The notes under the pieces were generated by a model. That model worked only from the letters and a program-made list of their open reading frames with translations, ran no database searches and had not been told where the DNA came from. Shown here one piece after another: positions 7,267 to 14,769 of a stretch of 30,778 bases of DNA (the first letter of the stretch is position 1; each line of letters begins with the position of its first letter). The DNA comes from a virus, in the IMG/VR virus record IMGVR_UViG_3300020020_000124, positions 1-30,778 of that record; one strand, given 5' to 3'. Both the position numbers and the translations under genes were made by a program.

Positions 7267-8553
7267 TTAGGCGCCGACCCATGCTTTGAAGTCGGCGACG
7301 AGCGCGTCCTGCGTGCCAGACGACGGAACGACGCTAAAGATGGCTGCCTCGAACAGCTTGAAGTCAAAGTGTGCGCCACCAACGCTATAACCAGCCCCGA
7401 AGTGCAAAACGTTGGCGAGGCTCCCGGTATTGCCGGACGCAGCATTGATCCACGATCCGCCATTGACGCGCAGCGAGATGTTGCCGCCTTCATGCTTCCA
7501 TTCGAGGACGTAGGGCGTCGCCACCGTTACCGTGGTCGAACTCGCGTAGTCCTGATTGCCGTCGTAATTGTAAGCGGAAACCTTATCCGGCGAGCCTACG
7601 TCGCTCACGTAGAGGCCCATGTAGCCCCCGTCATCGCCGATGATCGGATGATCGGTATAGGGCGACCCGGTATTCAGCGTTATCGCGTCGAACATCGCGC
7701 TGACGACAATGTAGCCAGCGCCCGCGAAGAAATAGTTCGCCAATGTCGTGCCGACCAAATAATCATTAGTATCGAAGTCAGCACAGGCGCGGCTGTTAGG
7801 CCCGGCCGTCGCCTCGACGGGCCGATTGGCGTCGGCGATAGTCTGGTTCATATCGAGGTTGTTGCTGGTCTGGTCTTCCAGCTTGGAGATGTACCCCCCG
7901 CTCGCGGTGTAGAGGCTGCCGGCCCCGTAGGCGGTAGAGAGCGGGCGCGACATCGACCACGCAGCCTGTACGGTCAGCCCGTCGAGCGGGAACGTCGCCG
8001 CCGAGTCAGTCGTGAACGAACTCGACGTCGCCACACCAGACTGCGAGCCGTTCGCCCGCTCGTGCATGAAGTGCGCGTAATAGACGGTCGAACCGACGAG
8101 GCCGGTGGCGCCGCCCGAAATGTTCTGTGTGCCGTTGCCGCTGACCGCCTGACTGCCGGAGTCGTCAGCCGCCGCGCCTGCGTGGTTCAGTCCGGCCTTG
8201 ACCTGTGCCCTGGTCGGGGCGGTCGAGCTTTGCGTCACCACCCAATAGAGCGTGCCGTTCGTGCCGTTGGTGCTGACCGAGAGATCGGCTGTCGTTGCGC
8301 CCGTCGTAGTGCCAGTCGCAGCAGACAGCGTAGGCCCGCCGCCGCCGGGCACGGAGCCGGTGCCGCCATTGCCGTTCCCATTGCCGGAGCCGCCAGCGCC
8401 ACCCCCGCCGCCACTGCCTCCACTGTTGCCGCCACCATTACCGGGTGGAGGATTGGTGCCTGGGCCGCCGGGCTCGCCATTGGTGCCGCGGCCGCCGGGT
8501 ATCCAGTTCCAGCGCCGAGAAAACCGGCTGGGCCGCCGACGGACGGTGGACAT
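7267..8553 (-). CDS. Gly-rich adhesin-like virion protein
   Basis: A 428-residue modular protein. Residues ~1-20 are Arg-rich; ~20-75 are a Gly/Asn/Pro low-complexity, collagen-like stretch; ~75-175 resemble a fibronectin-III-type domain (SAATGTTTGATTADLSVSTN ... VYYAHFMHERANG); ~190-428 look like a concanavalin/LamG beta-sandwich (AWSMSR, ACADFDTNDYLVG, ISLRVNGGSWINA, LHFGAGY). Such proteins line the tail or fibre and bind cell surfaces. Domain boundaries are estimates from pattern only. The start overlaps no gene; three bases separate it from the stop at 8555. Confidence 0.6.
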   Translation of the reverse strand: MSTVRRRPSRFSRRWNWIPGGRGTNGEPGGPGTNPPPGNGGGNSGGSGGGGGAGGSGNGNGNGGTGSVPGGGGPTLSAATGTTTGATTADLSVSTNGTNGTLYWVVTQSSTAPTRAQVKAGLNHAGAAADDSGSQAVSGNGTQNISGGATGLVGSTVYYAHFMHERANGSQSGVATSSSFTTDSAATFPLDGLTVQAAWSMSRPLSTAYGAGSLYTASGGYISKLEDQTSNNLDMNQTIADANRPVEATAGPNSRACADFDTNDYLVGTTLANYFFAGAGYIVVSAMFDAITLNTGSPYTDHPIIGDDGGYMGLYVSDVGSPDKVSAYNYDGNQDYASSTTVTVATPYVLEWKHEGGNISLRVNGGSWINAASGNTGSLANVLHFGAGYSVGGAHFDFKLFEAAIFSVVPSSGTQDALVADFKAWVGA

Positions 8554-8554
8554 G

Positions 8555-9031
8555 TTACTGTCCCAACTCCTCGTAAGTCAGCGTGCCGTACATCGTGAGA
8601 GAGTCCGCCGGCGCGGTAATCGCCACCGTGAACCGCTGCGCGATCTCAAGCTTGATGATCTCGTCCTGATACTGCCCGGCCTTCCACACGAACGGGACCT
8701 GCACGTTCCAGACGGTCGAGAAGATGTCGACGCCGGTGGTGTTGGCCTGCGTGGTGTTGTTCACCTCGACACTGGTAATGGCCGATGCCAGGGCATTGGT
8801 GAGGCCGCTGGTGTTCTTCGGTGTTACCGTGCTGCCGCCAGAGCCGGAGACGGTCATGCCGCGCGTGAACCTGACGCCGAGTATTTCGGCAGCGGCGTCG
8901 CCCGCGTCCGAAATCTGGCCGAACTCAACCGCGAGAATAGCGATCCGGCTGCCGGTGGGCGCAACGATTTCCCACAAATCTTGTGCCGCCGTCACTGCGA
9001 CCGCAGCAAAAGGGACGGTGTAGATTGCCAT
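8555..9031 (-). CDS. Virion-associated protein, unknown family
   Basis: A 158-residue protein starting MAIYTVPFAAVAVTAAQDLW. Start chosen at ATG 9031 because GGAG lies at 9042-9039 with proper spacing, although the frame is open further upstream into the opposite-strand gene. Beta-rich, with SRIAILAVEFGQISDAGD, a Ser/Gly loop and VPFVWKAGQYQDEIIKLE. I know similar short proteins in tail regions of alphaproteobacterial podoviruses, without a function. Probably structural by position. Confidence 0.6.
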   Translation of the reverse strand: MAIYTVPFAAVAVTAAQDLWEIVAPTGSRIAILAVEFGQISDAGDAAAEILGVRFTRGMTVSGSGGSTVTPKNTSGLTNALASAITSVEVNNTTQANTTGVDIFSTVWNVQVPFVWKAGQYQDEIIKLEIAQRFTVAITAPADSLTMYGTLTYEELGQ

Positions 9032-9058
9032 TGCGGTTCTCCAGAAAGGGCGTATGAT
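9031..9058 (+). promoter_or_regulatory. Predicted sigma-70-type promoter of the moron
   Basis: TTGCGG at 9031-9036 and TATGAT at 9053-9058 with a 16-bp spacer; predicted start near 9065. It points right, against the surrounding late operon, and would give a short leader containing AAGGAG before the ATG at 9078. The -10 matches five of six consensus bases, the -35 only three. Confidence 0.45.
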
Positions 9059-9077
9059 TTTGTGGAAGGAGAGCGAG

Positions 9078-9422
9078 ATGTTACGGATTGCGATGGTGGC
9101 GCTGGTTTTAAGCACCGCGCCCGCGTGGGCTTTTAAGCCGCTGGTTTGCGAGTTTGCGCTGTCACGGGAGATGTGGCGGATTGACAGCAAGTCGATGACC
9201 AACATTCGCGACGGGCGCATTGCCCTCGCGCCAAACGGCGAAATCAACCGCCTCCTGCTAACGAACTATGAACGGATCGGGTCGAGCGTGGGCTGGAGGA
9301 TCAAGGACGCACAGAGTTGGATAGGTATTAGAAACCGCCGAGAAATCGAGTTGATAGAAGGCAGCACTCTCGTTCGTGGCACATGCCGCGAAGCTACGCT
9401 CCGGGACCCGACACCGGAGTAA
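9078..9422 (+). CDS. Secreted protein (moron) on the opposite strand
   Basis: A 114-residue protein with a signal peptide: MLRIAMVALVLSTAPAWAF, cleavage probably after AWA. The mature part is about 95 residues with two Cys (LVCEF and RGTCREA) that could form a disulfide, and a beta-rich core (NGEINRLLLTN, WIGIRNRREIELIEGSTLVR). It has its own AAGGAG site seven bases before the ATG and a promoter-like sequence upstream, and sits alone on the plus strand inside the leftward late operon. That is the hallmark of a moron: a gene expressed independently, often in the lysogen, that alters the host. It overlaps the end of the next minus-strand gene by 29 bases tail to tail. Function unknown. Confidence 0.7.
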   Translation: MLRIAMVALVLSTAPAWAFKPLVCEFALSREMWRIDSKSMTNIRDGRIALAPNGEINRLLLTNYERIGSSVGWRIKDAQSWIGIRNRREIELIEGSTLVRGTCREATLRDPTPE

Positions 9423-10974
9423 TCGTGCCGATCTGTGTCACGGTCCCGCCCGTGCCCTGATTGACGGCAAACTCGCCCGGCGGGCCTTGGAATAGGAATG
9501 TCGGCGGCCCAAACGCATCGTTGGCCGCAGAGGGCGGCACGGGCTTCCCATCGGCATCGATGAAGAACCCCAAATTCGCCAACGTAACGTCATCAAGATA
9601 AGTCTGCGCGCTGGCCTCGGCGGCGGCCCACACAGTTTGCATCAAGCCAATCGCTTCAGCGACGGTGGTGTCGCCATCAACCGGCGCCCCTTCTGGAGCC
9701 TCCGGGCTATCGCCATAGATCTTTGACTGCCCGAGCATAAGGCCAAGCCCGCCGACCTCACTGAGCGGCAAGCTGTCGTCATCAAACCACGCCGCAAGCA
9801 GCCTGTAGCCGTTGATCGAGCCAGCCGCCCCCACTGTGCTAACCGACCCACCCAGATTATGGATGATGAACTTCTGGTAAGGCAGCGCCGCTTGCCCAGT
9901 GATGGAAGTAACAATCGTCCCGTAGTTGTTCGGAGCGGCTACCGCAGCACCAGTAAAGCCGGGCAAGCCGGAACCGTTCTCCGGTTGAAGGCTAGTCCAC
10001 GCATTGGCGAATGCGCGGTATTGGTCCTCAGAGTCGGTTCTGTCTCCGGTATAACCAAGGATCAAATAGTATGGGTCTTGGTTTGCGGGGTATGGACCCG
10101 GATTGGTCCTCTGCAAGAACTGAAAGAGATTTTGCCTTCCGTTTATGCCGGTCGCGCTTCCAAACGTCCCGTATGTCGTCTCGATCTTCATTGCCGCGAG
10201 AGCCTCGACCGGATTGACCTCGCGGGTATTCATGTAATTGACGCAATCGCGGATAATGGCCGTTGCATTGGAGCTGGCTGTGTATCCAGATATCGATGCG
10301 CCGTCGGGATCGATAAACTGACCGATCCAGATCTGCACGTCCGACAGGCTAATCGGGCCATACGTCTCGTTGACGTAAGACGAGCCGCCCTCTGCGTATC
10401 TGGTCCCGACCGGAAGCCCGAAGTCCATGCCGTTTATCAGAATGTCGAACGCCGCCGCGACGTCGGTGTGGTCCGGACCAAGCTCTACGCCGTCAAGAAC
10501 GATCCGCCCGCTCTTCGCACCGGGACCGGCGTTAGTGTCGATCGCGTAGAACACATGATGCCATTCGTCGGTTGGCATCTCTGTCAGGTCCGCGCCCGCC
10601 CGAAAGGAGAATTGATTGGCGTCCGGATCTTGGCGATCTTCAAAGGCGAGCGCCGACGGCCCAAGAACATGGGCTACGCCCCGCAAGCCGGAATCCTCGC
10701 TGAAGGTTGGGGTGCGGCCCTGCTTGGAGATTTCGAACAGGAGCGCAATGTCCTGCTCCGCCTTCGCCCACATCGAGATCGTGGCCTGACGTGTATTGCT
10801 GATGTCGAGGTTGGTCTGATAAAGCGTAGCGCCGTAAGCAAAGCGATTGCCGTACCCGGTGTATGTCTGCGACTCGATCCCGCCCGACGTCCCTCCGGCG
10901 AGCGACACGTCATGCACTGCGCTTCCGCCAAGAAACAGGGCTGATACCGGGCTCGCGCCCACCATGATCGGCAT
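9394..10974 (-). CDS. Large tail/fibre protein with LamG-like and lysozyme-like parts
   Basis: A 526-residue protein. Residues ~35-235 look like a LamG/concanavalin-type sandwich (ATISMWAKAEQDIALLFE, FSFRAGADLTEMPTDEWHHVF, DVQIWIGQFID), a fold often used to bind glycans. Around residues 245-290, VEALAAMKIETTYGTFG followed by GRQNLFQF recalls a lysozyme/transglycosylase catalytic Glu and its downstream 'GLxQF' loop, but this is weak. The C-terminal third is Gly/Pro-rich with a collagen-like GPP segment near the end. Probably a receptor-binding or cell-wall-penetrating tail part. It ends inside the opposite-strand moron and starts at the stop of the upstream gene (TAATG). Confidence 0.55.
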   Translation of the reverse strand: MPIMVGASPVSALFLGGSAVHDVSLAGGTSGGIESQTYTGYGNRFAYGATLYQTNLDISNTRQATISMWAKAEQDIALLFEISKQGRTPTFSEDSGLRGVAHVLGPSALAFEDRQDPDANQFSFRAGADLTEMPTDEWHHVFYAIDTNAGPGAKSGRIVLDGVELGPDHTDVAAAFDILINGMDFGLPVGTRYAEGGSSYVNETYGPISLSDVQIWIGQFIDPDGASISGYTASSNATAIIRDCVNYMNTREVNPVEALAAMKIETTYGTFGSATGINGRQNLFQFLQRTNPGPYPANQDPYYLILGYTGDRTDSEDQYRAFANAWTSLQPENGSGLPGFTGAAVAAPNNYGTIVTSITGQAALPYQKFIIHNLGGSVSTVGAAGSINGYRLLAAWFDDDSLPLSEVGGLGLMLGQSKIYGDSPEAPEGAPVDGDTTVAEAIGLMQTVWAAAEASAQTYLDDVTLANLGFFIDADGKPVPPSAANDAFGPPTFLFQGPPGEFAVNQGTGGTVTQIGTITPVSGPGA

Positions 10975-11177
10975 TAGCCCACAATCACATAAAGCGTGGT
11001 GGAAACCACCGGATCGAGCGCGTCGTATTCAACTTGCGTCAGTTTGACGATCTTGCTGATGTCGGCGCTTGTCGGTGCGTAGTGGTTGGCGCCGGTCGCA
11101 AGATCGCGCACGAGCAAGTCATTGTCGGGCGAGAGGCCGAGGTGAGAACCGCTGACGGTCTTCAGCATCTCAGGCAT
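10974..11177 (-). CDS. Short tail-fibre-like protein
   Basis: A 67-residue protein ending KLTQVEYDALDPVVSTTLYVIVG. The pattern 'LTQxEYDAL...TLYVIV' is a recurrent C-terminal motif of phage fibre or baseplate proteins, so this may be a fibre tip subunit or a detached module. Starts after the stop of the upstream gene and its stop overlaps the next ATG. Confidence 0.6.
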   Translation of the reverse strand: MPEMLKTVSGSHLGLSPDNDLLVRDLATGANHYAPTSADISKIVKLTQVEYDALDPVVSTTLYVIVG

Positions 11178-11722
11178 CAGAGCAGATCCAGTTCAAACTG
11201 CTTGAGGATCGCCGTGTTGTTGGCGTTCGAGGCGCTGAAGATCCCCGTGATGAGGAACACGAGAGACGGCGCCGTGGTCACGCTCGCGGACAACCCCGCG
11301 GTCAGCGTCGCCCAGGTCGTGAATGTGGTGTCTATGTTGTAGGCGAACGCGCCGTTCATGCGCGCCGTCGTCACATCCCACCACAGCCGGGCCTGAATGT
11401 TGATGAGGCGCGTCACGCTGTTCACCGCCATTGCGGTCGGCGTCATGATCGCGATGTCGTTGGTGAACGTGGTCAGGTTCGAGTTGCCGCCCACGTTGGC
11501 ACGGATCGCCGCCGTATAGTTCGTGGTGGTGCCGCCCGTGGCAAGGATGCTCGCACGCAGCAGCATCTCGCGCCCGTCGAGCGCCCCGTTCGAGAAGCCC
11601 GCCGGAACGCCCACGGTTGCGCGCACGGTGTTGGCGGGCGCAAGGCCGAACGCAGTCTCGGCGACGACGTTGCCGCTCGCCGAGACGGCCGCAACGCCCG
11701 CGATGGTGTTGGCGTTTGCCAT
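11177..11722 (-). CDS. Virion/tail protein, Ala/Thr-rich
   Basis: A 181-residue protein starting MANANTIAGVAAVSASGNVV. The frame is open further upstream, but ATG 11722 overlaps the previous stop (TAATG), which sets the start. The composition (Ala, Thr, Asn, Val; RLINIQARLWWDVTTARMNG; FTTWATLTAGLSASVTT) is beta-rich and typical of structural proteins. No named family recognised; a tail or fibre component by location. Confidence 0.55.
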   Translation of the reverse strand: MANANTIAGVAAVSASGNVVAETAFGLAPANTVRATVGVPAGFSNGALDGREMLLRASILATGGTTTNYTAAIRANVGGNSNLTTFTNDIAIMTPTAMAVNSVTRLINIQARLWWDVTTARMNGAFAYNIDTTFTTWATLTAGLSASVTTAPSLVFLITGIFSASNANNTAILKQFELDLL

Positions 11723-12342
11723 TAGACCGGAATCTCTTCCCAGATCATGTGCGCAGCCACAGAGAAGGCGCTGAGCGCCGAGAGCGAAACAACGGTCCCC
11801 TGCCCCAGAATGATCTGCCCGTCGATCGGGATGTAGACGAGTGGCGGGATGCCGGTGGTTGCCGTCGCCGAGACGGAGGGCTGCCACAGATTCATGATCG
11901 CCGCCGGCGCGGCAGGCAGCGTGGCGGCCGAGTCAGCAAGCCCGACGCTGGTGCCGGAGCCTCCGAGCAGCGCGTTGCGCACCGTCAGTGGCGTGGTGTG
12001 CACGACTGCAGCGGCCACGGGATTGACGTTGGCGGCGAGTTGGATACCCGCGTTCGCTGTGGTCGTCGCCGTCGATGTCTGAATGAGGCCAATGCCGAGC
12101 AGAACGAGCAGTTTGCCGCTCGCCGCCGGGTTGGTGAGGCAGAACCCGGTGCACGTGGCACTCAGGTTCGAGAGGGCGGCGCCCGCCTGGTTGGCTGCGA
12201 GCCACACGTTGCCGCGGTAGACGGCTTCCTGATAGCGCGCGTGAGCGTGCACGATGCGCTGCGCGCCGTCATTGCTCGCCGTAAACGGAACGGGGGCGCC
12301 GAGCGAGCCGAGAAGCGGCCCGCGGATTTGTAGGTCAGACAT
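11722..12342 (-). CDS. Conserved tail-region structural protein
   Basis: A 206-residue protein. The segment ARYQEAVYRGNVWLAANQAG, followed by LSATCTGFCLTNPAASGKLL, is a pattern I associate with structural proteins found beside fibre genes in podoviruses of alphaproteobacteria. It is beta-rich and ends with a hydrophobic AFSVAAHMIWEEIPV tail. Function not assigned. Confidence 0.55.
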   Translation of the reverse strand: MSDLQIRGPLLGSLGAPVPFTASNDGAQRIVHAHARYQEAVYRGNVWLAANQAGAALSNLSATCTGFCLTNPAASGKLLVLLGIGLIQTSTATTTANAGIQLAANVNPVAAAVVHTTPLTVRNALLGGSGTSVGLADSAATLPAAPAAIMNLWQPSVSATATTGIPPLVYIPIDGQIILGQGTVVSLSALSAFSVAAHMIWEEIPV

Positions 12343-12345
12343 GGA

Positions 12346-12633
12346 TCACCAAGGGGATTTGGAGGACCAGGACGAGCCTTCCCAACCGGAAGGACCGGCG
12401 AATAAGTTCACAGTCTCGGACGTCGGGCTCGTGTCGACGCGCAACCGGCCGTCAGATGTCGAAGTCAGGGCACCCGTGGTGCCATCGAAGCTCTGCGGGC
12501 CGATCAGCGCCGCGGTGAGAAATCCATAGTCATTCGCCGCCTCGAGCAGCCCGAGTTGATTGCTCTGGATGAGCACCCCGTGGCGACCATCGGAGGTGTA
12601 GAGCCGCCCGCCGGTAACGTGGATCTCAGGCAT
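12346..12633 (-). CDS. Small structural protein
   Basis: A 95-residue protein with Gly/Ser/Thr-rich turns (GGRLYTSDGRHGVLIQSNQ, DGTTGALTSTSDGRLRV) ending in a Ser/Trp-rich tail. Four bases separate it from the upstream and downstream neighbours in the tail cluster. No family recognised; probably part of the fibre or adhesin assembly. Confidence 0.5.
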   Translation of the reverse strand: MPEIHVTGGRLYTSDGRHGVLIQSNQLGLLEAANDYGFLTAALIGPQSFDGTTGALTSTSDGRLRVDTSPTSETVNLFAGPSGWEGSSWSSKSPW

Positions 12634-12637
12634 CGGA

Positions 12638-13063
12638 TTACCCGCCGAGCAGCATCTGGCCGGTCAGGTCTTCCGGCTGCCAGCCAAGAACGACAACGCT
12701 GACGTCGTTCACGTAGACCTTGGTGTCGATCTGCCCGTCGCCGTTGAAGTCCCCGGCCTCGACCGACCCGACCCCGCCGCTATACGTCGCCCAAGCCATG
12801 CCGTCCGACAGCGGACCGATGAACGCCGCATACAGCGGGGTGTCATAACTGAACACCATCACATCGGTGGCGGGATCAAAGTCGATGATCGTGTCGTTGC
12901 CGCCGCCGGTGCTAAACACGAACACGTCAGAGCCTGCACCGCCGGTCAGAATGTCGTCACCGCCGTGGCCCCAAAGGAAATCGTTCCCCTTGCCGCCACT
13001 GATGACATCGTCCTCGCCCTGCCCGTGCAGCGAATCGTTCTTGCCAGTACCCTTGATATTCAT
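12638..13063 (-). CDS. RTX-repeat calcium-binding protein
   Basis: A 141-residue protein whose first ~55 residues are RTX (haemolysin-type) nonapeptide repeats: NDSLHGQGEDD, GGKGNDFLW, GGDDILTGGAGSDVFVF, with the Gly-Gly-x-Gly-x-Asp pattern that folds into a calcium-loaded beta roll. A canonical EF-hand-like loop DFNGDGQID occurs near residue 105. No signal peptide. In bacteria these repeats are in secreted proteins; here the gene is between TerS and tail genes (ATGA overlap with terS), so a virion adhesin or folding module for a fibre is the likeliest reading. Calcium would be needed to fold it. Confidence 0.75.
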   Translation of the reverse strand: MNIKGTGKNDSLHGQGEDDVISGGKGNDFLWGHGGDDILTGGAGSDVFVFSTGGGNDTIIDFDPATDVMVFSYDTPLYAAFIGPLSDGMAWATYSGGVGSVEAGDFNGDGQIDTKVYVNDVSVVVLGWQPEDLTGQMLLGG

Positions 13064-13500
13064 TCGGATTGCGCCTTTGCTTGCTTGGCGAACAGGAACG
13101 CTATCCGACGCACGGTGTCGGCCTCGTTGATGGTGGTGACGTCGACCGCGCCGGAGTGTTCGACCTTCTCGGTAAACATGCCGTCGAGTTTGAGCAGATC
13201 GACCGTGGCGGCACGCACGACGCTGAGCAGGTTCGTCGGCACGCCGCGCATGGTCCCGTCGCCCAGATCCATGAGCGCGATGTCCTCGAGGCGCTTGGCG
13301 GCGCGCACGGCGCGGTCGCCGGCCTCTTCGGAGCGCACGGCCTGCTTGGCCGCAATCGCAGCCTTGATATGTGGCTTAGCAAGCAAGGCCGACGCCTGAA
13401 TTCTCGCCGTCCTCTTGCTGTAGCCCGCGCGGATCGCCGCGTTGGTGGCGTGCGCGTCGATCAGGTACTCGTCGACGAAGCGCTGCTGCTGCAGGTTCAC
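13060..13500 (-). CDS. terS: Terminase small subunit
   Basis: A 146-residue protein with the terminase_2-type N-terminus: QQQRFVDEYLIDAHATNAAIRAGYSKRTARIQASALLAKPHIKAAI (residues ~4-50), a helix-turn-helix that recognises packaging sites and recruits TerL. The middle has EDIALMDLGDGT, usual in this family. Starts at GTG 13500, which overlaps the stop of the small membrane gene (GTGA). It is unusually far from terL: eight tail-region genes and a moron lie between. Confidence 0.88.
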   Translation of the reverse strand: MNLQQQRFVDEYLIDAHATNAAIRAGYSKRTARIQASALLAKPHIKAAIAAKQAVRSEEAGDRAVRAAKRLEDIALMDLGDGTMRGVPTNLLSVVRAATVDLLKLDGMFTEKVEHSGAVDVTTINEADTVRRIAFLFAKQAKAQSE

Positions 13501-13595
13501 AGCAACCCTATCCAGACGAGCCAGCCGGTGATGCAGGCCGCGAGGTTGATGATCCAGAACAATCCGGTCACGGTGCCGACCGTGGTGGTGTCCAT
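13497..13595 (-). CDS. Tiny membrane protein (32 residues)
   Basis: MDTTTVGTVTGLFWIINLAACITGWLVWIGLL: essentially one transmembrane helix. GGAAAG precedes the ATG, and the TGA overlaps the GTG of terS (GTGA). It overlaps the end of the upstream gene by 28 bases in another frame. A holin-like or spanin-related role is conceivable but 32 residues is short for either; I only claim a single-pass membrane peptide. Confidence 0.6.
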   Translation of the reverse strand: MDTTTVGTVTGLFWIINLAACITGWLVWIGLL

Positions 13596-13819
13596 TGGTG
13601 CTCTTTCCAGAGGCGGCGCATCAGTTGAGCGTGCGAGCCGGCCGCAGGCTCACTGGGGTGCCTCGATCCCTCAAGCGCGTAGCCCGCACGCAGCATGAAG
13701 CGCTTGGCTCGGATCGCCATTTCCGTGCGCTTGAGTTCCTCCGCAACGCGCGGAATGTCGCCGTACTTGCATCTTTGAGCCGCGTCGATCTCACTGGCGG
13801 TCCAGAATCGCCCGCTCAC
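13568..13819 (-). CDS. Small putative DNA-binding protein
   Basis: An 83-residue protein. WTASEIDAAQRCKYGDIPRVAEELKRTEMAIRAKRFML (residues ~6-43) looks like a Myb/SANT- or GcrA-type trihelix: Trp-Thr start, acidic helix, and a final recognition helix with Arg-Thr-x-x-Ala-Ile. This is a pattern judgement. The C-terminus is Pro/Ser-rich. ATGA-type overlap with the neighbour at 13816-13819. Confidence 0.5.
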   Translation of the reverse strand: MSGRFWTASEIDAAQRCKYGDIPRVAEELKRTEMAIRAKRFMLRAGYALEGSRHPSEPAAGSHAQLMRRLWKEHQWTPPRSAP

Positions 13820-13998
13820 CGGCCCGCCGCCTTAAGCTGCGACATCAGCCGGAACAACTTGAACAGGATGAAGCATATGCTGCCGCGGTAGGTTTCCAGC
13901 GTCACGCCCATGTTGGTATTCGGATCGAGGCCCATCACGCCGAGCTTTAGGTCGCCCCCCATGTGCGAGCGCGTGATGACGAACTGCAGGATCGTCAT
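13816..13998 (-). CDS. Hypothetical small protein
   Basis: A 60-residue protein, MTILQFVITRSHMGGDLKLG..., with a hydrophobic C-terminal half (GSICFILFKLFRLMSQLKAAGR). The ATG at 13998 overlaps the upstream stop (ATGA), which sets the start despite an open frame further upstream. No family recognised. Confidence 0.5.
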   Translation of the reverse strand: MTILQFVITRSHMGGDLKLGVMGLDPNTNMGVTLETYRGSICFILFKLFRLMSQLKAAGR

Positions 13999-14378
13999 GT
14001 TGCAATCGTCACGGACATATTGTCGGGATTGAGGTAGTAGACCGGCTGCTCGAGCACGTAGGCCTGCGCCCATTCGGCCCTGATGCCTTCGCTTTCATGC
14101 CAGCCGGGCAGTTCGCAGATAATCAGCGCGGCGCACTTGGCCTGCTGCTTGCGGCACTGATCCAGCCAGAACGCATGGTCGAGCGGGTCCATCCCATTCG
14201 CCTTGCAGATGGTGAACGAGTGCGCGATCGGCGAGAACGGATAGAGCCCCGCCTTCAGCATCCTGCCGGCGATGATGCAAGCCTGATCGCAGGCGTAGTC
14301 GAGGCCGGGCGCCCACTTGGAGAAGGGTGTTGCGAGATAGAGCAGATCGTCGTAGCGCCTCAGGTAGGCAAGGCTCAT
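13995..14378 (-). CDS. DUF1937 nucleoside-deoxyribosyltransferase-like protein
   Basis: A 127-residue protein matching the DUF1937 pattern: LLYLATPFSKW at the first strand, DYACDQACIIAGRMLKAGLYPFSPIAHSF, DPLDHAFWLDQCRKQQAKCAALIICELPGWHESEGIRAEW. The fold is that of nucleoside 2-deoxyribosyltransferases (Rossmann-like, Glu in the ES-G-xxEW motif as a candidate catalytic residue). Phages may use such proteins in nucleotide salvage or base modification; the substrate is unknown. Overlapping ATGA junctions with both neighbours. Confidence 0.8.
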   Translation of the reverse strand: MSLAYLRRYDDLLYLATPFSKWAPGLDYACDQACIIAGRMLKAGLYPFSPIAHSFTICKANGMDPLDHAFWLDQCRKQQAKCAALIICELPGWHESEGIRAEWAQAYVLEQPVYYLNPDNMSVTIAT

Positions 14379-14581
14379 TCATCGCGCTCGAACTTGAACC
14401 CGCGCCTCACCGCTGCCGTGGCGCGATCATCGCGCCGGGCACGAAACTGCAACTCGTTGTTCTTGGTGCGGAAGTCGACAACATGGACGAGGCCACAATC
14501 GCAGCACTGCTCGCGGAAGCCGCGCTTTACCGGGGAAATCCACTCGCCATCGTGGAGTTGTGGATAACTGTCGCGGCTCAT
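14375..14581 (-). CDS. Small CxxC protein, conserved in phages
   Basis: A 68-residue protein. EQCCDCGLVHVVDFR (about residues 24-38) gives a CxxC pair beside a His, a possible half zinc site; QFRARRDDRATAAVRR follows. I know similar short proteins in Rhizobiales phages without function. It overlaps both neighbours by four bases. Confidence 0.55.
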   Translation of the reverse strand: MSRDSYPQLHDGEWISPVKRGFREQCCDCGLVHVVDFRTKNNELQFRARRDDRATAAVRRGFKFERDE

Positions 14582-14769
14582 TCGTTCACATCGACGATAG
14601 GCGTTGCCGGGTCAATCTCGCGCCCGACCGTCGCGATCATGTAGGGGTGCGCGAGTGTGTCGTGCTTCAGCACCCAGAATGCTTTCGCGTCAGCGTGGTT
14701 CTCGAACATGGTCACGAGGCCCGACTTGCGACCCTTGGCGTAGACGATGTGCGGTTTGTCCTCGCTCAT
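14578..14769 (-). CDS. Hypothetical small protein
   Basis: A 63-residue protein, MSEDKPHIVYAKGRKSGLVT..., ending EIDPATPIVDVNE. Starts within the stop of the exonuclease gene (ATGA) and ends overlapping the next start. Compact alpha/beta composition; no family recognised. Confidence 0.5.
   Translation of the reverse strand: MSEDKPHIVYAKGRKSGLVTMFENHADAKAFWVLKHDTLAHPYMIATVGREIDPATPIVDVNE

Noticed and set aside
7216-9136. Long plus-strand frames (460 and 294 codons) opposite adhesin genes
   Set aside because: Proline-rich or Arg-rich mirror of a Gly-rich gene; no ribosome sites and no recognisable domain.
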